In this document: positions 44,475-52,784 of the stretch, piece after piece
Position numbering within the stretch: the first letter of the stretch is position 1
Layout: the number at the start of each line of letters is the position of its first letter
Assembly (NCBI GenBank): GCA_014379205.1
Contig: JACMME010000074.1
Location: 1 to 64,000 of the forward strand
Direction of reading: 5' to 3'
Length of the DNA stretch: 64,000 nt
Origin: Gemmatimonadaceae bacterium
GTDB taxonomy: Bacteria; Gemmatimonadota; Gemmatimonadetes; Gemmatimonadales; Gemmatimonadaceae
Notes under the pieces: model-generated
The model's database searches: none
What the model saw: only the letters and a program-made list of their open reading frames with translations
What the model was told of the DNA's origin: nothing
Program-made: the position numbers and the translations under genes

Positions 44475-45147
44475 GGGAATTTCCGCAGCTGCACTCGTGC
44501 TGGTGCTGTGCGCCTCCTGCGAGCTGCCAACCGTCCCGAGCGAGAGTCCGGCATATGAGCCATCGCTGTTTGTAGACTTTCAAACCCGCCTCATCTACCA
44601 CTGGCCACTCGGTCGTACAATCTCCATCTACACCGGCATTGCTGGTGGGAGTGCGGATGACGATTTACGCGCCGCGATCCTGTCCGCTGCAGCTGGCTGG
44701 AACCGCGCGGTGTATTACCGCGAATTCGATATCCGGCTTGTGAACAGTCCGCTGGATGCAGACGTCATCTTTCACCTCGATGTCGCGCCGCCAATTGTCG
44801 ACACCAACAGCTGCGAGGGTATTCTATTGGGCGCCGGTGGAGTGACTTACTTCTGCGTCGATGAAGGGTTGACCGCAATTCTTTCACTGCCCCTGGCGGG
44901 ATCGTCGAGCGCTCAGAGCAGGGTCAAGTTCGACGTCACCATCAGCAGCGATCCGCTTCAGGTCCCAACCAGGGAGCGATTCTTTGGCATTGTCGCGCAT
45001 GAGATGGGGCACGTGCTCGGAATCGCCAGTCACAGCAGTGATTCTGCTGACCTGATGTTCACAGCGCCCAGCATTTCACAACCATCCGCGCGTGATGCGC
45101 GAACTCTACGATGGTTGCTGCACCAACCGTCCGATCTCGATCTGTGA
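44464..45147 (+). CDS. Matrixin-like zinc metalloprotease lipoprotein
   Basis: 227 residues with a lipoprotein-type signal (about 1-19, ending CASC). The catalytic motif is HEMGHVLGIASH: H179-E180-H183, with the third histidine one place later than the canonical metzincin HExxHxxGxxH (HExxHxxGxxxH form seen in bacterial M10-like proteins), and a downstream Met in DLMFT. It overlaps the previous gene by 11 bases and the RpiB-like gene's GTG by 4. Substrate is unknown. Confidence 0.72.
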   Translation: MAYRGISAAALVLVLCASCELPTVPSESPAYEPSLFVDFQTRLIYHWPLGRTISIYTGIAGGSADDDLRAAILSAAAGWNRAVYYREFDIRLVNSPLDADVIFHLDVAPPIVDTNSCEGILLGAGGVTYFCVDEGLTAILSLPLAGSSSAQSRVKFDVTISSDPLQVPTRERFFGIVAHEMGHVLGIASHSSDSADLMFTAPSISQPSARDARTLRWLLHQPSDLDL

Positions 45148-45836
45148 CGCGGCGGCGTGTCGTCACAGAGCGCGACGTGCGGCGCGCAGCGCAGGACGGT
45201 ACGAAGACGCTCGACGCGCGAGATGCCGTGGTTACGCCAAGCGCGCGCGACGTGGCGCGGGCGCTGGGAATTGAGTTGCAGCGCGTGGAGAAGCCGGTGG
45301 CCAGGGGGGCGGGGGGCCCCCCCCAACAGAAAGTTAAGGCAGAGGTAGCCTCCCTTCCGCAACCTTCCGTCTCGAGGGCAAGCACTTCATCGCCTTCCGG
45401 GCTCAGCATCGCGCTGGGGGCGGATCATGGCGGAGTAGCCCTGAAGGACGCGCTTGTGGCACGGGTCCGCGAGCTCGGCCACATCCCCAACGACCTCGGC
45501 ACAACAGGCGCCGCTGCCGTTGACTATCCCGACTTTGCGGTCGCCGTTGCGCGCGAAGTCGCCGAAGGACGTGCACAATTCGGCATAATGGTGGATGGTG
45601 CGGGGATTGGAAGCTGTATGGCCGCCAACAAGGTGAGCGGCGTGCGCGCGGCAATGTGCTACGATGTCACGACAGCCCTGAACGCGCGGGAGCACAACGA
45701 CGCCAACGTGCTCACGCTGGGAGGTGGGCTCATTGGAACACGACTCGCACTGGCGATCGTGGAAGCGTTTTTGGCAACACCATTTGCGGGTGGGCGGCAT
45801 GCTGCTCGAGTCGCCAAGATCGACGCACTGGATTAA
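45144..45836 (+). CDS. rpiB: RpiB-like protein with EutQ-like N-terminal extension
   Basis: The GTG at 45144 overlaps the preceding stop (GTGA), giving 230 residues. The C-terminal part (about 88-230) is RpiB/LacAB-like: GADHGG (93-98), DGAGIGSCMAANK and EHNDANVL. The N-terminus (1-48, VVTERDVRRAAQDGTK then VVTPSARDVARALGIELQRV) resembles the N-terminal segment of EutQ-type proteins. The catalytic Cys of E. coli RpiB (ICGTG context) is replaced by Asp (D151, MVDGAG). A GC-homopolymer linker joins the domains. The sugar-phosphate isomerase role is therefore uncertain. Confidence 0.75.
   Translation: MTRRRVVTERDVRRAAQDGTKTLDARDAVVTPSARDVARALGIELQRVEKPVARGAGGPPQQKVKAEVASLPQPSVSRASTSSPSGLSIALGADHGGVALKDALVARVRELGHIPNDLGTTGAAAVDYPDFAVAVAREVAEGRAQFGIMVDGAGIGSCMAANKVSGVRAAMCYDVTTALNAREHNDANVLTLGGGLIGTRLALAIVEAFLATPFAGGRHAARVAKIDALD
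45302..45325. repeat. Homopolymer tract G6-C-G6-C8 in RpiB-like gene
   Basis: Six G, one C, six G and eight C residues encode the Gly/Pro linker between the N-terminal segment and the RpiB fold. G6C8 is self-complementary and prone to slippage. A frameshift here would leave only the N-terminal segment. Confidence 0.7.
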
Positions 45837-45860
45837 AAATTGCCGTTTCGGATGTGAACT

Positions 45861-46039
45861 GATCGGGAATCGGGAATCGGGAAACGGGAACCGTCTTCTC
45901 ACGAAGTCCTGGTGAGCGAACAAGTTCCCTGACGCAAGTGATCAAGGTAGCGTGGGGGAAACGAGCTCTTTTCTTCCCGATTCCCGATTACCGATTCCCG
46001 ATTCCAGATTCCCGATTCCCGATTCCCGATTCCCGATTC
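45861..46039. repeat. GGGAATC / GATTCCC inverted repeat pair upstream of pckA
   Basis: The left arm (45861-45892) has GGGAATC words and the right arm (45973-46039) has at least seven GATTCCC-type units with small variants. The arms are inverted with an 80-base spacer. The element ends 16 bases before the pckA ATG. It is the same family as 2459-2647. Confidence 0.85.
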
Positions 46040-46054
46040 ATACACTCAACGATC

Positions 46055-47716
46055 ATGGGTACAGAAACCAAACCGCGCGCCGAGCGCTCCGAACGAAAGG
46101 GAAAGACGGGCCTCGAGAAGCAGGGATTGAAGCCGACTGGAACTCTGCACTGGAACCTCGTTGCACCGGAGCTCCTGCAGGCAGCCATGCGCCGCGGGGA
46201 GGGCGAGATCGCGGATATGGGGCCTTTCGTCGCGGTGACTTCGCCGCACACGGGCCGGTCTCCCAACGACAAGTTCGTGGTGGAGGAAGCGGGCACCAAA
46301 GATGACATCTGGTGGGGGAAGGTGAACAATCCCTTTCCCCCGGAGAAGTTCGATATCCTCCTCAAGGATGTGCAGCAATACCTGAACGCCCAACCGGAGC
46401 TCTTCGTTCAGGATCTCTACGTCGGCGCAGATCCCAAGCACAGGCTCAGCATTCGCTACGTACTGCCAAACGCGTGGCATGCGAGCTTCGTTCGGAACAT
46501 GTTCATTCGGCCTGAGCTGAGCGACCTCCCGACGTTCGAGCCAAATTTCAGTGTCATTCATGCACCTGAATTTCAGGCGATGCCCGACAAGCATGGTACC
46601 CGGTCGGGAACTTTTATCATTCTGAATTTCGCCAGGCGGATAATTCTCATCGGCGGTACCCGATACGCCGGCGAGCTCAAGAAGTCGATTTTCACGGTGA
46701 TGAACTACATGATGCCGAAAAAGGGCGTGCTCTCCATGCACTGTTCCGCCAACATCGGGAAAAGCGGCGACACCGCGCTTTTCTTCGGCTTGTCCGGCAC
46801 TGGCAAGACTACGCTCTCGGCGGATCCCGAACGATCCCTGATCGGGGATGACGAGCATGGCTGGGGAGATGACGGGGTGTTCAACTTCGAGGGCGGGTGC
46901 TACGCCAAGGTTATCAACCTGTCGGCGAGCAGCGAGCCGGACATTTTCCAAACCACGCAAATGTTCGGGACAATTCTGGAGAATGTGGTCCTCGATCCGA
47001 ACTCAAAGCGCGTGGAATTTTCGGACCAGTCGATCACCGAAAACACTCGTGCTTCGTACCCGCTGCACTACATCCGCAACCACGTGCCGAGCGGGCGCGG
47101 AGGACATCCCAGAAACGTGGTATTTCTGACGGCGGATGCATTTGGCGTACTGCCGCCTATCGCCCGGCTCACTCCGGAGCAGGCCATGTACTACTTCCTT
47201 TCGGGCTACACCGCCAAGGTGGCCGGGACGGAGCGTGGTGTGACCGAGCCGCAAGCTACGTTTTCAGCGTGCTTCGGCGCCGTCTTTCTCGTGTGGCATC
47301 CCTCCAAATACGCGGACATGCTGGGGGAGCTTCTCAGGAAACACGACTCGCGCATGTGGCTGGTGAACACCGGCTGGACAGGTGGGCCTTACGGAGTCGG
47401 TTCCCGCATGAATCTCGACCACACTCGCGCAATGATTCGCGCGGCTCTGTCGGGAGAGCTGGACAAGGTGGCGTCTGAAACCGACCCTGTGTTCGGTCTC
47501 GCCGTGCCAACCAGAATTACCGGCGTGCCGGAGGAAGTCATGCGTCCTCGCGACACGTGGAGTGACACGGCAGCGTACGATGCGCAAGCGAGGAAGCTCG
47601 CCGCCATGTTCGACGACAACTTTAGCCAATTCGCTGAAAACGTCTCTGCCGGCGTACGTAAGGCGGGTCCCAAAGAGTTGGGACGCAAGTCGGTGCTGGG
47701 AGAGGGCAGCAAATAG
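46055..47716 (+). CDS. pckA: ATP-dependent phosphoenolpyruvate carboxykinase
   Basis: Decarboxylates and phosphorylates oxaloacetate to phosphoenolpyruvate with ATP at the start of gluconeogenesis. The 553-residue protein has R68 in GRSPNDKF, lysines in YAGELKKS, the P-loop GLSGTGKTT (245-253) and the ADGE-like GDDEHGW segment. The start is ATG at 46055. The in-frame extension to 45938 is only the GATTCCC repeat translated as FPIPDSR units. No Shine-Dalgarno is clear before 46055. Confidence 0.94.
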   Translation: MGTETKPRAERSERKGKTGLEKQGLKPTGTLHWNLVAPELLQAAMRRGEGEIADMGPFVAVTSPHTGRSPNDKFVVEEAGTKDDIWWGKVNNPFPPEKFDILLKDVQQYLNAQPELFVQDLYVGADPKHRLSIRYVLPNAWHASFVRNMFIRPELSDLPTFEPNFSVIHAPEFQAMPDKHGTRSGTFIILNFARRIILIGGTRYAGELKKSIFTVMNYMMPKKGVLSMHCSANIGKSGDTALFFGLSGTGKTTLSADPERSLIGDDEHGWGDDGVFNFEGGCYAKVINLSASSEPDIFQTTQMFGTILENVVLDPNSKRVEFSDQSITENTRASYPLHYIRNHVPSGRGGHPRNVVFLTADAFGVLPPIARLTPEQAMYYFLSGYTAKVAGTERGVTEPQATFSACFGAVFLVWHPSKYADMLGELLRKHDSRMWLVNTGWTGGPYGVGSRMNLDHTRAMIRAALSGELDKVASETDPVFGLAVPTRITGVPEEVMRPRDTWSDTAAYDAQARKLAAMFDDNFSQFAENVSAGVRKAGPKELGRKSVLGEGSK

Positions 47717-47827
47717 TCTGCTCGATCCGAAACCGCTTCGAAGTCCAGCGGTCAAGGCGACCAAACCTGGAAGCGTGGGTTAGAAGTTCGCTTCTGTGCA
47801 ATACATACTTCTGATTCACGATACCGA

Positions 47828-49084
47828 ATGAAGGTCATTCGCGATCCTTTGTGGAACAATATTCGTGTCGATCCGCTCACATTGAAGCTGATCGACACGC
47901 GTTTGTTTCAGCGACTTCGATACATTCGGCAGCTGGGCCACGCGTACCTGGTTTATCCGGGCGCTACACACTCACGGTTCGAGCACGCTCTGGGCGCGTA
48001 CCATCTCGCGCGGCAGACGCTCACGATCCTGGGGGAGCGTGGCGAGCTCGCTTCGGTTCGCACGGACGACATTGCCATCATACGCGCCGCCGCCCTCCTG
48101 CACGACATCGGTCATTATCCTTTCTCGCACGCCCTGGAGGAAATAGGCGTCGTCGACCATGAAGAGGTTGCGGGACCGCTGCTTTGCAACGGAGAGATTG
48201 CCGGAATTCTTCGCTCCGAAATCGCGCCCGATGCCCCGGAACGAGTGCACGACCTGATGCGCGGCAAGTCCGGCAGCCCGCTACAGGGCTTGATATCAGG
48301 ATCTCTCGATCTGGACAAGATTGAATATCTCAAGCGCGATGCCCTCATGTGCGGCGTGCCTTATGGCGAGATCGACGTTGACCGCCTCATCAATTCGCTC
48401 ACTGTTGTCGCCGATCCGGAGTCAGGGCGCCTCGTAATGGGTGTGCTCGAGAAGGGGCTTTCGGCTCTGGAGTCGTTACTCTTCGCGAAGCACCAGATGT
48501 ACCGCAATGTGTACTGGCATCACGCCGTGCGCGGAGCCACGGCGATGTACAAGAGGTTGGTGGGAGAGGCATTGAATACAGGTACAGTGGATGCGCGGCA
48601 GCTGGTTGGCCTCACAGACGAGGGTCTGTTGAATCGTCTCGAGGCGGGCGGGCCGCAGCCTCTGCTCAATTCACTGCGCGAACGCAGGCTGTTCAAGCGA
48701 GCGCTCGACGTGCCGGCTGCGGAGCTGGAAGAAGGTTGGGGAGAATGGATCGCAAGCGATCGTAAGCGCACGGTCGCCGCGGAAAGCGCGTTGGCGGAAC
48801 AGCTTGGCTTGGGTTCCGGCGAGTTGCTTATCGACTACCCGGCGAAGCCGAGGATGCTGGGGATCGATCTTCTTGTTCTCAGGCAGGACGGCGGTCTCAG
48901 AAAGCTTACAGCGGCAGGCTGGGCCGCCGAGATCAATCTTCCAAGCCTATCGGACGAGCTGTATCGGTCCGCCCGCCGTCTTAGAATCTTCGTAAGCCGA
49001 CGAATTGATATCGCGGATCGAGATCTGCTGGACTTGCTGCGAGCCGTGGGAGAATCGGCATCGCGATCAGCATCCGATCACTGA
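47828..49084 (+). CDS. HD superfamily phosphohydrolase
   Basis: 418 residues of the COG1078/SAMHD1-like HD family that includes dNTP triphosphohydrolases. The HD metal motif is H53 (SRFEHALGAYH), H92-D93 (LLHDIGH) and D161/D163 (SLDLDKIEYLKRDA). The C-terminal 200 residues are typical of this group, with a small alpha/beta region at the end. Substrate could be a dNTP or a cyclic dinucleotide. No nearby gene decides it. The start follows a 111-base gap after pckA. Confidence 0.85.
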   Translation: MKVIRDPLWNNIRVDPLTLKLIDTRLFQRLRYIRQLGHAYLVYPGATHSRFEHALGAYHLARQTLTILGERGELASVRTDDIAIIRAAALLHDIGHYPFSHALEEIGVVDHEEVAGPLLCNGEIAGILRSEIAPDAPERVHDLMRGKSGSPLQGLISGSLDLDKIEYLKRDALMCGVPYGEIDVDRLINSLTVVADPESGRLVMGVLEKGLSALESLLFAKHQMYRNVYWHHAVRGATAMYKRLVGEALNTGTVDARQLVGLTDEGLLNRLEAGGPQPLLNSLRERRLFKRALDVPAAELEEGWGEWIASDRKRTVAAESALAEQLGLGSGELLIDYPAKPRMLGIDLLVLRQDGGLRKLTAAGWAAEINLPSLSDELYRSARRLRIFVSRRIDIADRDLLDLLRAVGESASRSASDH

Positions 49085-49174
49085 TGGCGGGGCCCTGAGC
49101 CTAAGACGGGCGCCGGCACCGTCCCGCAGATCAAGGGGTTAGTGTCAGGAACTGCACCGCCTTCATTGCTGAGG

Positions 49175-49975
49175 TCAGCGGGGGGTCGCGGTTTCCTTGG
49201 TGACTGCGTCGCGAGGAGGGTCGTCCAGCGAAATCACCTGGACCACTATGGCGGTTATGTTGTCCAGTCCGCCGCGGCCATTCGCTTCTGATATGAGCGC
49301 TTCGACAAGGCGCTGCGGCGTGGCTCGTGAGCTGAGCAAACGATGCAGCCTGCGGTCGTCCACCATTCCCGTCAGGCCGTCACTGGCGATGAGAAACAGA
49401 TCGCCCGTCCTTATGTCACCTTCGTAGGTGTCAGGCTCGACATCCGCGCTCGCACCCACGCAACGCGTAATCACGTTGCTGTACGGATGATACCGCGCTT
49501 GTTCGGGCGTCAACACTCCCGCGTCGACCTGCTCCTGGACGTACGAATGGTCCTTCGTGATCTGCTTGAGATCCCCGTTGCGCAGCAGGTAGATCCGCGA
49601 ATCACCAACCTGTCCGATGAGGTATCGGCCTCGGGCCACAATCAGGACGGAAGCCGTGGTTCCCATTCCCTGCTTCTCCACCTCGGAAATGGTCCGATCG
49701 TACACGGCTCGATTTGCGCGCTTGAGTGCCTCCGCGACTTCCTCGGTTGCGCCGTCGGTTCGCAGATCACGGACACCAGCGAGCGAGCGCGAAAGTAGCT
49801 CCACCGCCATCTCGCTGGCCACCTCACCCGCCGCGTGTCCTCCCATCCCGTCGGCGACGACAAAGAGGCCAGACTCGACGGCCAGTTGGCCATTCCGAGG
49901 TTCCGCGAAGAAGCTGTCTTCGTTACCCGAGCGGATCATACCGGTATCCGTCCGGGCGGCTACGGCAAGCTGCAC
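49175..49975 (-). CDS. PP2C-type Ser/Thr protein phosphatase
   Basis: 266-residue Mn2+-dependent phosphatase of the Stp1/PrpC type. Metal-ligand motifs: SGNED (to D20), DGMGGH (42-47), GDSRIYLLRNG, SDGLTGM and LDNITAIVV. There is no transmembrane segment or extra domain. A cognate Ser/Thr kinase is not in the window. It ends convergently to the HD gene. The ABC exporter lies 45 bases upstream on the same strand. Confidence 0.93.
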   Translation of the reverse strand: MQLAVAARTDTGMIRSGNEDSFFAEPRNGQLAVESGLFVVADGMGGHAAGEVASEMAVELLSRSLAGVRDLRTDGATEEVAEALKRANRAVYDRTISEVEKQGMGTTASVLIVARGRYLIGQVGDSRIYLLRNGDLKQITKDHSYVQEQVDAGVLTPEQARYHPYSNVITRCVGASADVEPDTYEGDIRTGDLFLIASDGLTGMVDDRRLHRLLSSRATPQRLVEALISEANGRGGLDNITAIVVQVISLDDPPRDAVTKETATPR

Positions 49976-50020
49976 TAGCCTCTCTGGGATCTGGTTCGCA
50001 TTGGAACTCGCTGGACGAAA

Positions 50021-51985
50021 CTACGTGGCGCCTCGGAGGCTGGCAAGCACACTATCCACGGCGCCCGTGTCACCATTGGAACTGACGGGAAAACCAGCCT
50101 GAAGGCGAAAAAGCCTCTGATACAACCCTTCACGTGCGAGGAGCTCGCGATGCGTTCCGCGCTCGCGAATCTGCCCGTGATGAAGGACCAATATCTGGTT
50201 GGCGCTGACGACTGTGCTAAGTCTGTGCGCAACCGCCACGGTAGTGCGGCCACGCATTAGCACCGTCAGAGCTCGCTGAATTTCGGCCTCGATCTCGCTG
50301 TCGACCGAACTGGTAGCCTCGTCGAGAAGCAGGAGCGCCGGATCGGCTGCTATTGCTCGCGCAAACGACAGGAGCTGGCGCTCGCCGACGCTAATGGATG
50401 TGCCGCGCTCCCCGAGAACATGGCTGTAACCATCGGGAAGACGCCGGATGACGCGGTCGGCGCCAACGCTTGCGGATCGCTCGGAAAGCGTGGCGTCATC
50501 CAGCGGCGAGGACAGCCGGATGTTGGAAGCAATGTCACCGGCGAAAAGAAATATGTCCTGCTGGACGTACCCTATCAGCCCGCGCAGCTCGCTGAGCGGG
50601 ATCTGTCGGATGTCAGTTCCATCGATTCTGATCGCGCCACGCTGTGGCTCATAGAACCGGAGAAGCAGGTTGATAGCTGTGGTCTTGCCCGCGCCCGTGT
50701 GACCCACGAGAGCCACCGTCTCGCCGGGCCGCGCCACAAAGCTCACGCCCCGCAGCACCCACTCAGTATTCGCGGCGGCAGCGCCGCCGCGTGCCATATG
50801 CGCCATATCGTAAGCAAACCATACATCGTCGAACTCGACGGTCACTCCGGCTGCGGCCCGTTCGGCGTGCGTAAGAGGCTGCGGAGAAACGATGCTGGCG
50901 GCACCGATTCGATGCCGGCCTGACGCTGGCGCCGAGCGATGTTGTAATGCGGGGGGGGACCCCATGACCGAGTCCGCCGCGGGCTGAGTATCCAGAAGAG
51001 TAAAGATTCTTTCGGACGATGCCATAGCCGCCTGGAGAATATTGTACTTCTCCGCGAGGTCCTGGAGAGGCTGGAAGTACCGGCGCACGAACTGCAGAAA
51101 CGCCGCCACTGTTCCTACCGATGCGACGTCCATCTCCACGCGCGATGCTCCGGCGACGATCACGCTCGCAAGAGCAACCGACGTCAGAATCTCGATTGCA
51201 GGAAAGTACAGTGCGTAGATGGTTATCGACTTCATTTGGGCCGACAGGTGATCCCGATTCACCTTGTCGAAGCGGCGTGCTTCCTCGGCTTCCCGCCCGA
51301 AAAGCTGAACAACACGCATCCCGGTCAAACGCTCTTGCAATACCGCGTTGATTCGAGCCAGGCGGGTTCGAATCTCCCGATACGCCTCGCGCACGCGTGT
51401 CTGGAACAGGCGCGACACGAGCATCACAAACGGTATCGCGGCGAATGCGGCGAGTGCGAGGCGCCAGTCTATCGTCAGCATGACCACGCTGAAGACGACC
51501 AGGGTAAACAGGTCTCCTATTCCGGCGACCACTCCCGCGGTGAACAACTCGTTCAACGCCTCGACATCCGACGTGACGCGAGTAATGAGCCGACCCACCG
51601 GATTGCGGTCGAAGAAAGAGATCGGGAGCCTTTGGAGATGCCGGAAGATCTGCATCCGCAGATCGCGCATAACCCGCTGCCCGAGGAGACTCGTAAGCAT
51701 TGTCTCCGCATATGACAGCCCGAATTGCGCGACTACCGCCAGCGTCAGAAGCAATGCGCAACGGGTGACCAGACTCGTATCGCCCTTCGGCAGGGCAACG
51801 TCGATGACGAGCCGGGTCAGGAGCGGGCCGACCAGCTGAAGCGCCGCATCCGCGAAAAGCGCAGCCAGTGCTGCAACCACCAGCCCTCGATACGGCCGGA
51901 GATATCCGAGCAGCCGGCTCATCAAAGCGCGGTCGTAAGCCTTGCCGAGCGCTTCCTCTTCGTGCATCGTGGCTGGGTTGGTCAT
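50021..51985 (-). CDS. ABC transporter, fused permease and ATPase (MsbA-like exporter)
   Basis: 654-residue half-transporter. Six transmembrane helices (about 30-320) precede the ATPase domain (about 400-640), with Walker A GHTGAGKTT, signature SVGERQLL, Walker B LLLLDEATSSVDSE and H-loop VAHRLST. A Pro/Arg/Ser-rich insertion (about 345-385) joins the domains. An eight-G tract (50951-50958) encodes part of it. The ATG at 51967 (MHEEEALG) is an alternative to 51985. The substrate may be a lipid or peptide. It is divergent from the YeaQ genes. Confidence 0.88.
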   Translation of the reverse strand: MTNPATMHEEEALGKAYDRALMSRLLGYLRPYRGLVVAALAALFADAALQLVGPLLTRLVIDVALPKGDTSLVTRCALLLTLAVVAQFGLSYAETMLTSLLGQRVMRDLRMQIFRHLQRLPISFFDRNPVGRLITRVTSDVEALNELFTAGVVAGIGDLFTLVVFSVVMLTIDWRLALAAFAAIPFVMLVSRLFQTRVREAYREIRTRLARINAVLQERLTGMRVVQLFGREAEEARRFDKVNRDHLSAQMKSITIYALYFPAIEILTSVALASVIVAGASRVEMDVASVGTVAAFLQFVRRYFQPLQDLAEKYNILQAAMASSERIFTLLDTQPAADSVMGSPPALQHRSAPASGRHRIGAASIVSPQPLTHAERAAAGVTVEFDDVWFAYDMAHMARGGAAAANTEWVLRGVSFVARPGETVALVGHTGAGKTTAINLLLRFYEPQRGAIRIDGTDIRQIPLSELRGLIGYVQQDIFLFAGDIASNIRLSSPLDDATLSERSASVGADRVIRRLPDGYSHVLGERGTSISVGERQLLSFARAIAADPALLLLDEATSSVDSEIEAEIQRALTVLMRGRTTVAVAHRLSTVVSANQILVLHHGQIRERGTHRELLAREGLYQRLFRLQAGFPVSSNGDTGAVDSVLASLRGAT

Positions 51986-52087
51986 CGGATTGGTATGGTA
52001 CCAACCGCCTTGGCGCCGGTCAACGACTAGCCGCGCGTGAACGTTTGGTACGCTGGTTGCATTACCGCGAAGCGCGGTGGCATGAGC

Positions 52088-52116
52088 CTGTCAACCTGGT
52101 GACAGCCGTGTTTAAT
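52088..52116 (+). promoter_or_regulatory. Predicted sigma-70-type promoter and inverted repeat for the GlsB/YeaQ gene
   Basis: A -35-like CTGTCA (52088-52093) and a -10-like TTTAAT (52111-52116) are separated by 17 bases. The -35 forms one half of a perfect inverted repeat CTGTCA-N6-TGACAG (52088-52105), which could be an operator covering the promoter. The predicted start at about 52123 leaves a 22-base leader before ATG 52145. Confidence 0.45.
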
Positions 52117-52144
52117 GAGCGCCACACTCTTTGAGGAGGAGAGG

Positions 52145-52402
52145 ATGTCCATTATTGCCTGGATCGTCGTCGGTCTTATCGCCGGCGCGATCGCCAAAGC
52201 CATCATGCCCGGTAATGACCCGGGCGGAATCATCGTTACGATGATCATCGGCGTCGTCGGCGCTATTCTCGGCGGGTTTCTCGGAAATATGTTGTTCAGC
52301 ACCGGTCTGAGCGGCTTTTCGATTCAGACCATCCTGCTCGCCATAGTAGGCGCGCTACTCCTTCTCTTTATCTACCGTATGGCGACACGGCGAACGCCGT
52401 AG
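52145..52402 (+). CDS. GlsB/YeaQ/YmgE family stress membrane protein
   Basis: 85 residues with three transmembrane helices and the family sequence IAGAIAKAIMPGNDPGGIIVTMIIGVVGA. The ATG at 52145 is preceded by GAGGAGGAGAGG, a very strong ribosome site. An upstream in-frame start at 52115 adds non-family residues. Members are acid or envelope-stress responsive small inner-membrane proteins of unknown mechanism. A second family member follows at 52450. Confidence 0.85.
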   Translation: MSIIAWIVVGLIAGAIAKAIMPGNDPGGIIVTMIIGVVGAILGGFLGNMLFSTGLSGFSIQTILLAIVGALLLLFIYRMATRRTP

Positions 52403-52449
52403 CTTACGGTAGCGCAGTAGCACGGTAGCACGCATCGCGGAGGGATCGG

Positions 52450-52731
52450 TTGCCGCTCTGGCTGCATTGGATCCTGCTTGGCTTGCTGGCGGGAGCTCTT
52501 GCGAAGTTCCTGGTGCCAGGGCGGGATCCCTCCGGATGCATCGTGACGATCGTTCTTGGGATAGCAGGTGCTTTTATTGGTGGCTGGATCGGAACCAGAA
52601 TGGGGTGGGGGTCGGTTGGCGCCGCCGACTTGAATTTGCGGTCGCTTGGGCTCGCGACGCTCGGTGCAGTAGTCCTTCTTCTCGCAGGTAGAGTCCTGTT
52701 CCGCAGGCGGAGGGGTGATCCGGAACGCTGA
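52450..52731 (+). CDS. Second GlsB/YeaQ/YmgE family membrane protein
   Basis: 93 residues with the same family core (LLAGALAKFLVPGRDPSGCIVTIVLGIAGAFIGG), TTG start at 52450 behind GGAGGG. It differs from the first copy at many positions, so it is an old paralogue rather than a recent duplication. The C-terminus is basic (RRRRGDPER). It lies 47 bases downstream of the first and is probably co-transcribed. The uvrA start follows after 53 bases. Confidence 0.8.
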   Translation: MPLWLHWILLGLLAGALAKFLVPGRDPSGCIVTIVLGIAGAFIGGWIGTRMGWGSVGAADLNLRSLGLATLGAVVLLLAGRVLFRRRRGDPER

Positions 52732-52784
52732 CCCGGATCGATGGCAGGCGCGACCGTAGCCGCCCGGCGAGTTAACTTTCGCTC

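Noticed and set aside
45973-46039. CRISPR-like array
   Set aside because: Units are 7 bases with no unique spacers. It is a tandem low-complexity repeat.
45938-46054. N-terminal extension of pckA with FPIPDSR repeats
   Set aside because: It is a translation of the GATTCCC repeat; the family start is at 46055.
50763-52004. 413-residue minus-strand ORF inside the ABC exporter
   Set aside because: It is an alternative-frame shadow of a well-supported gene.
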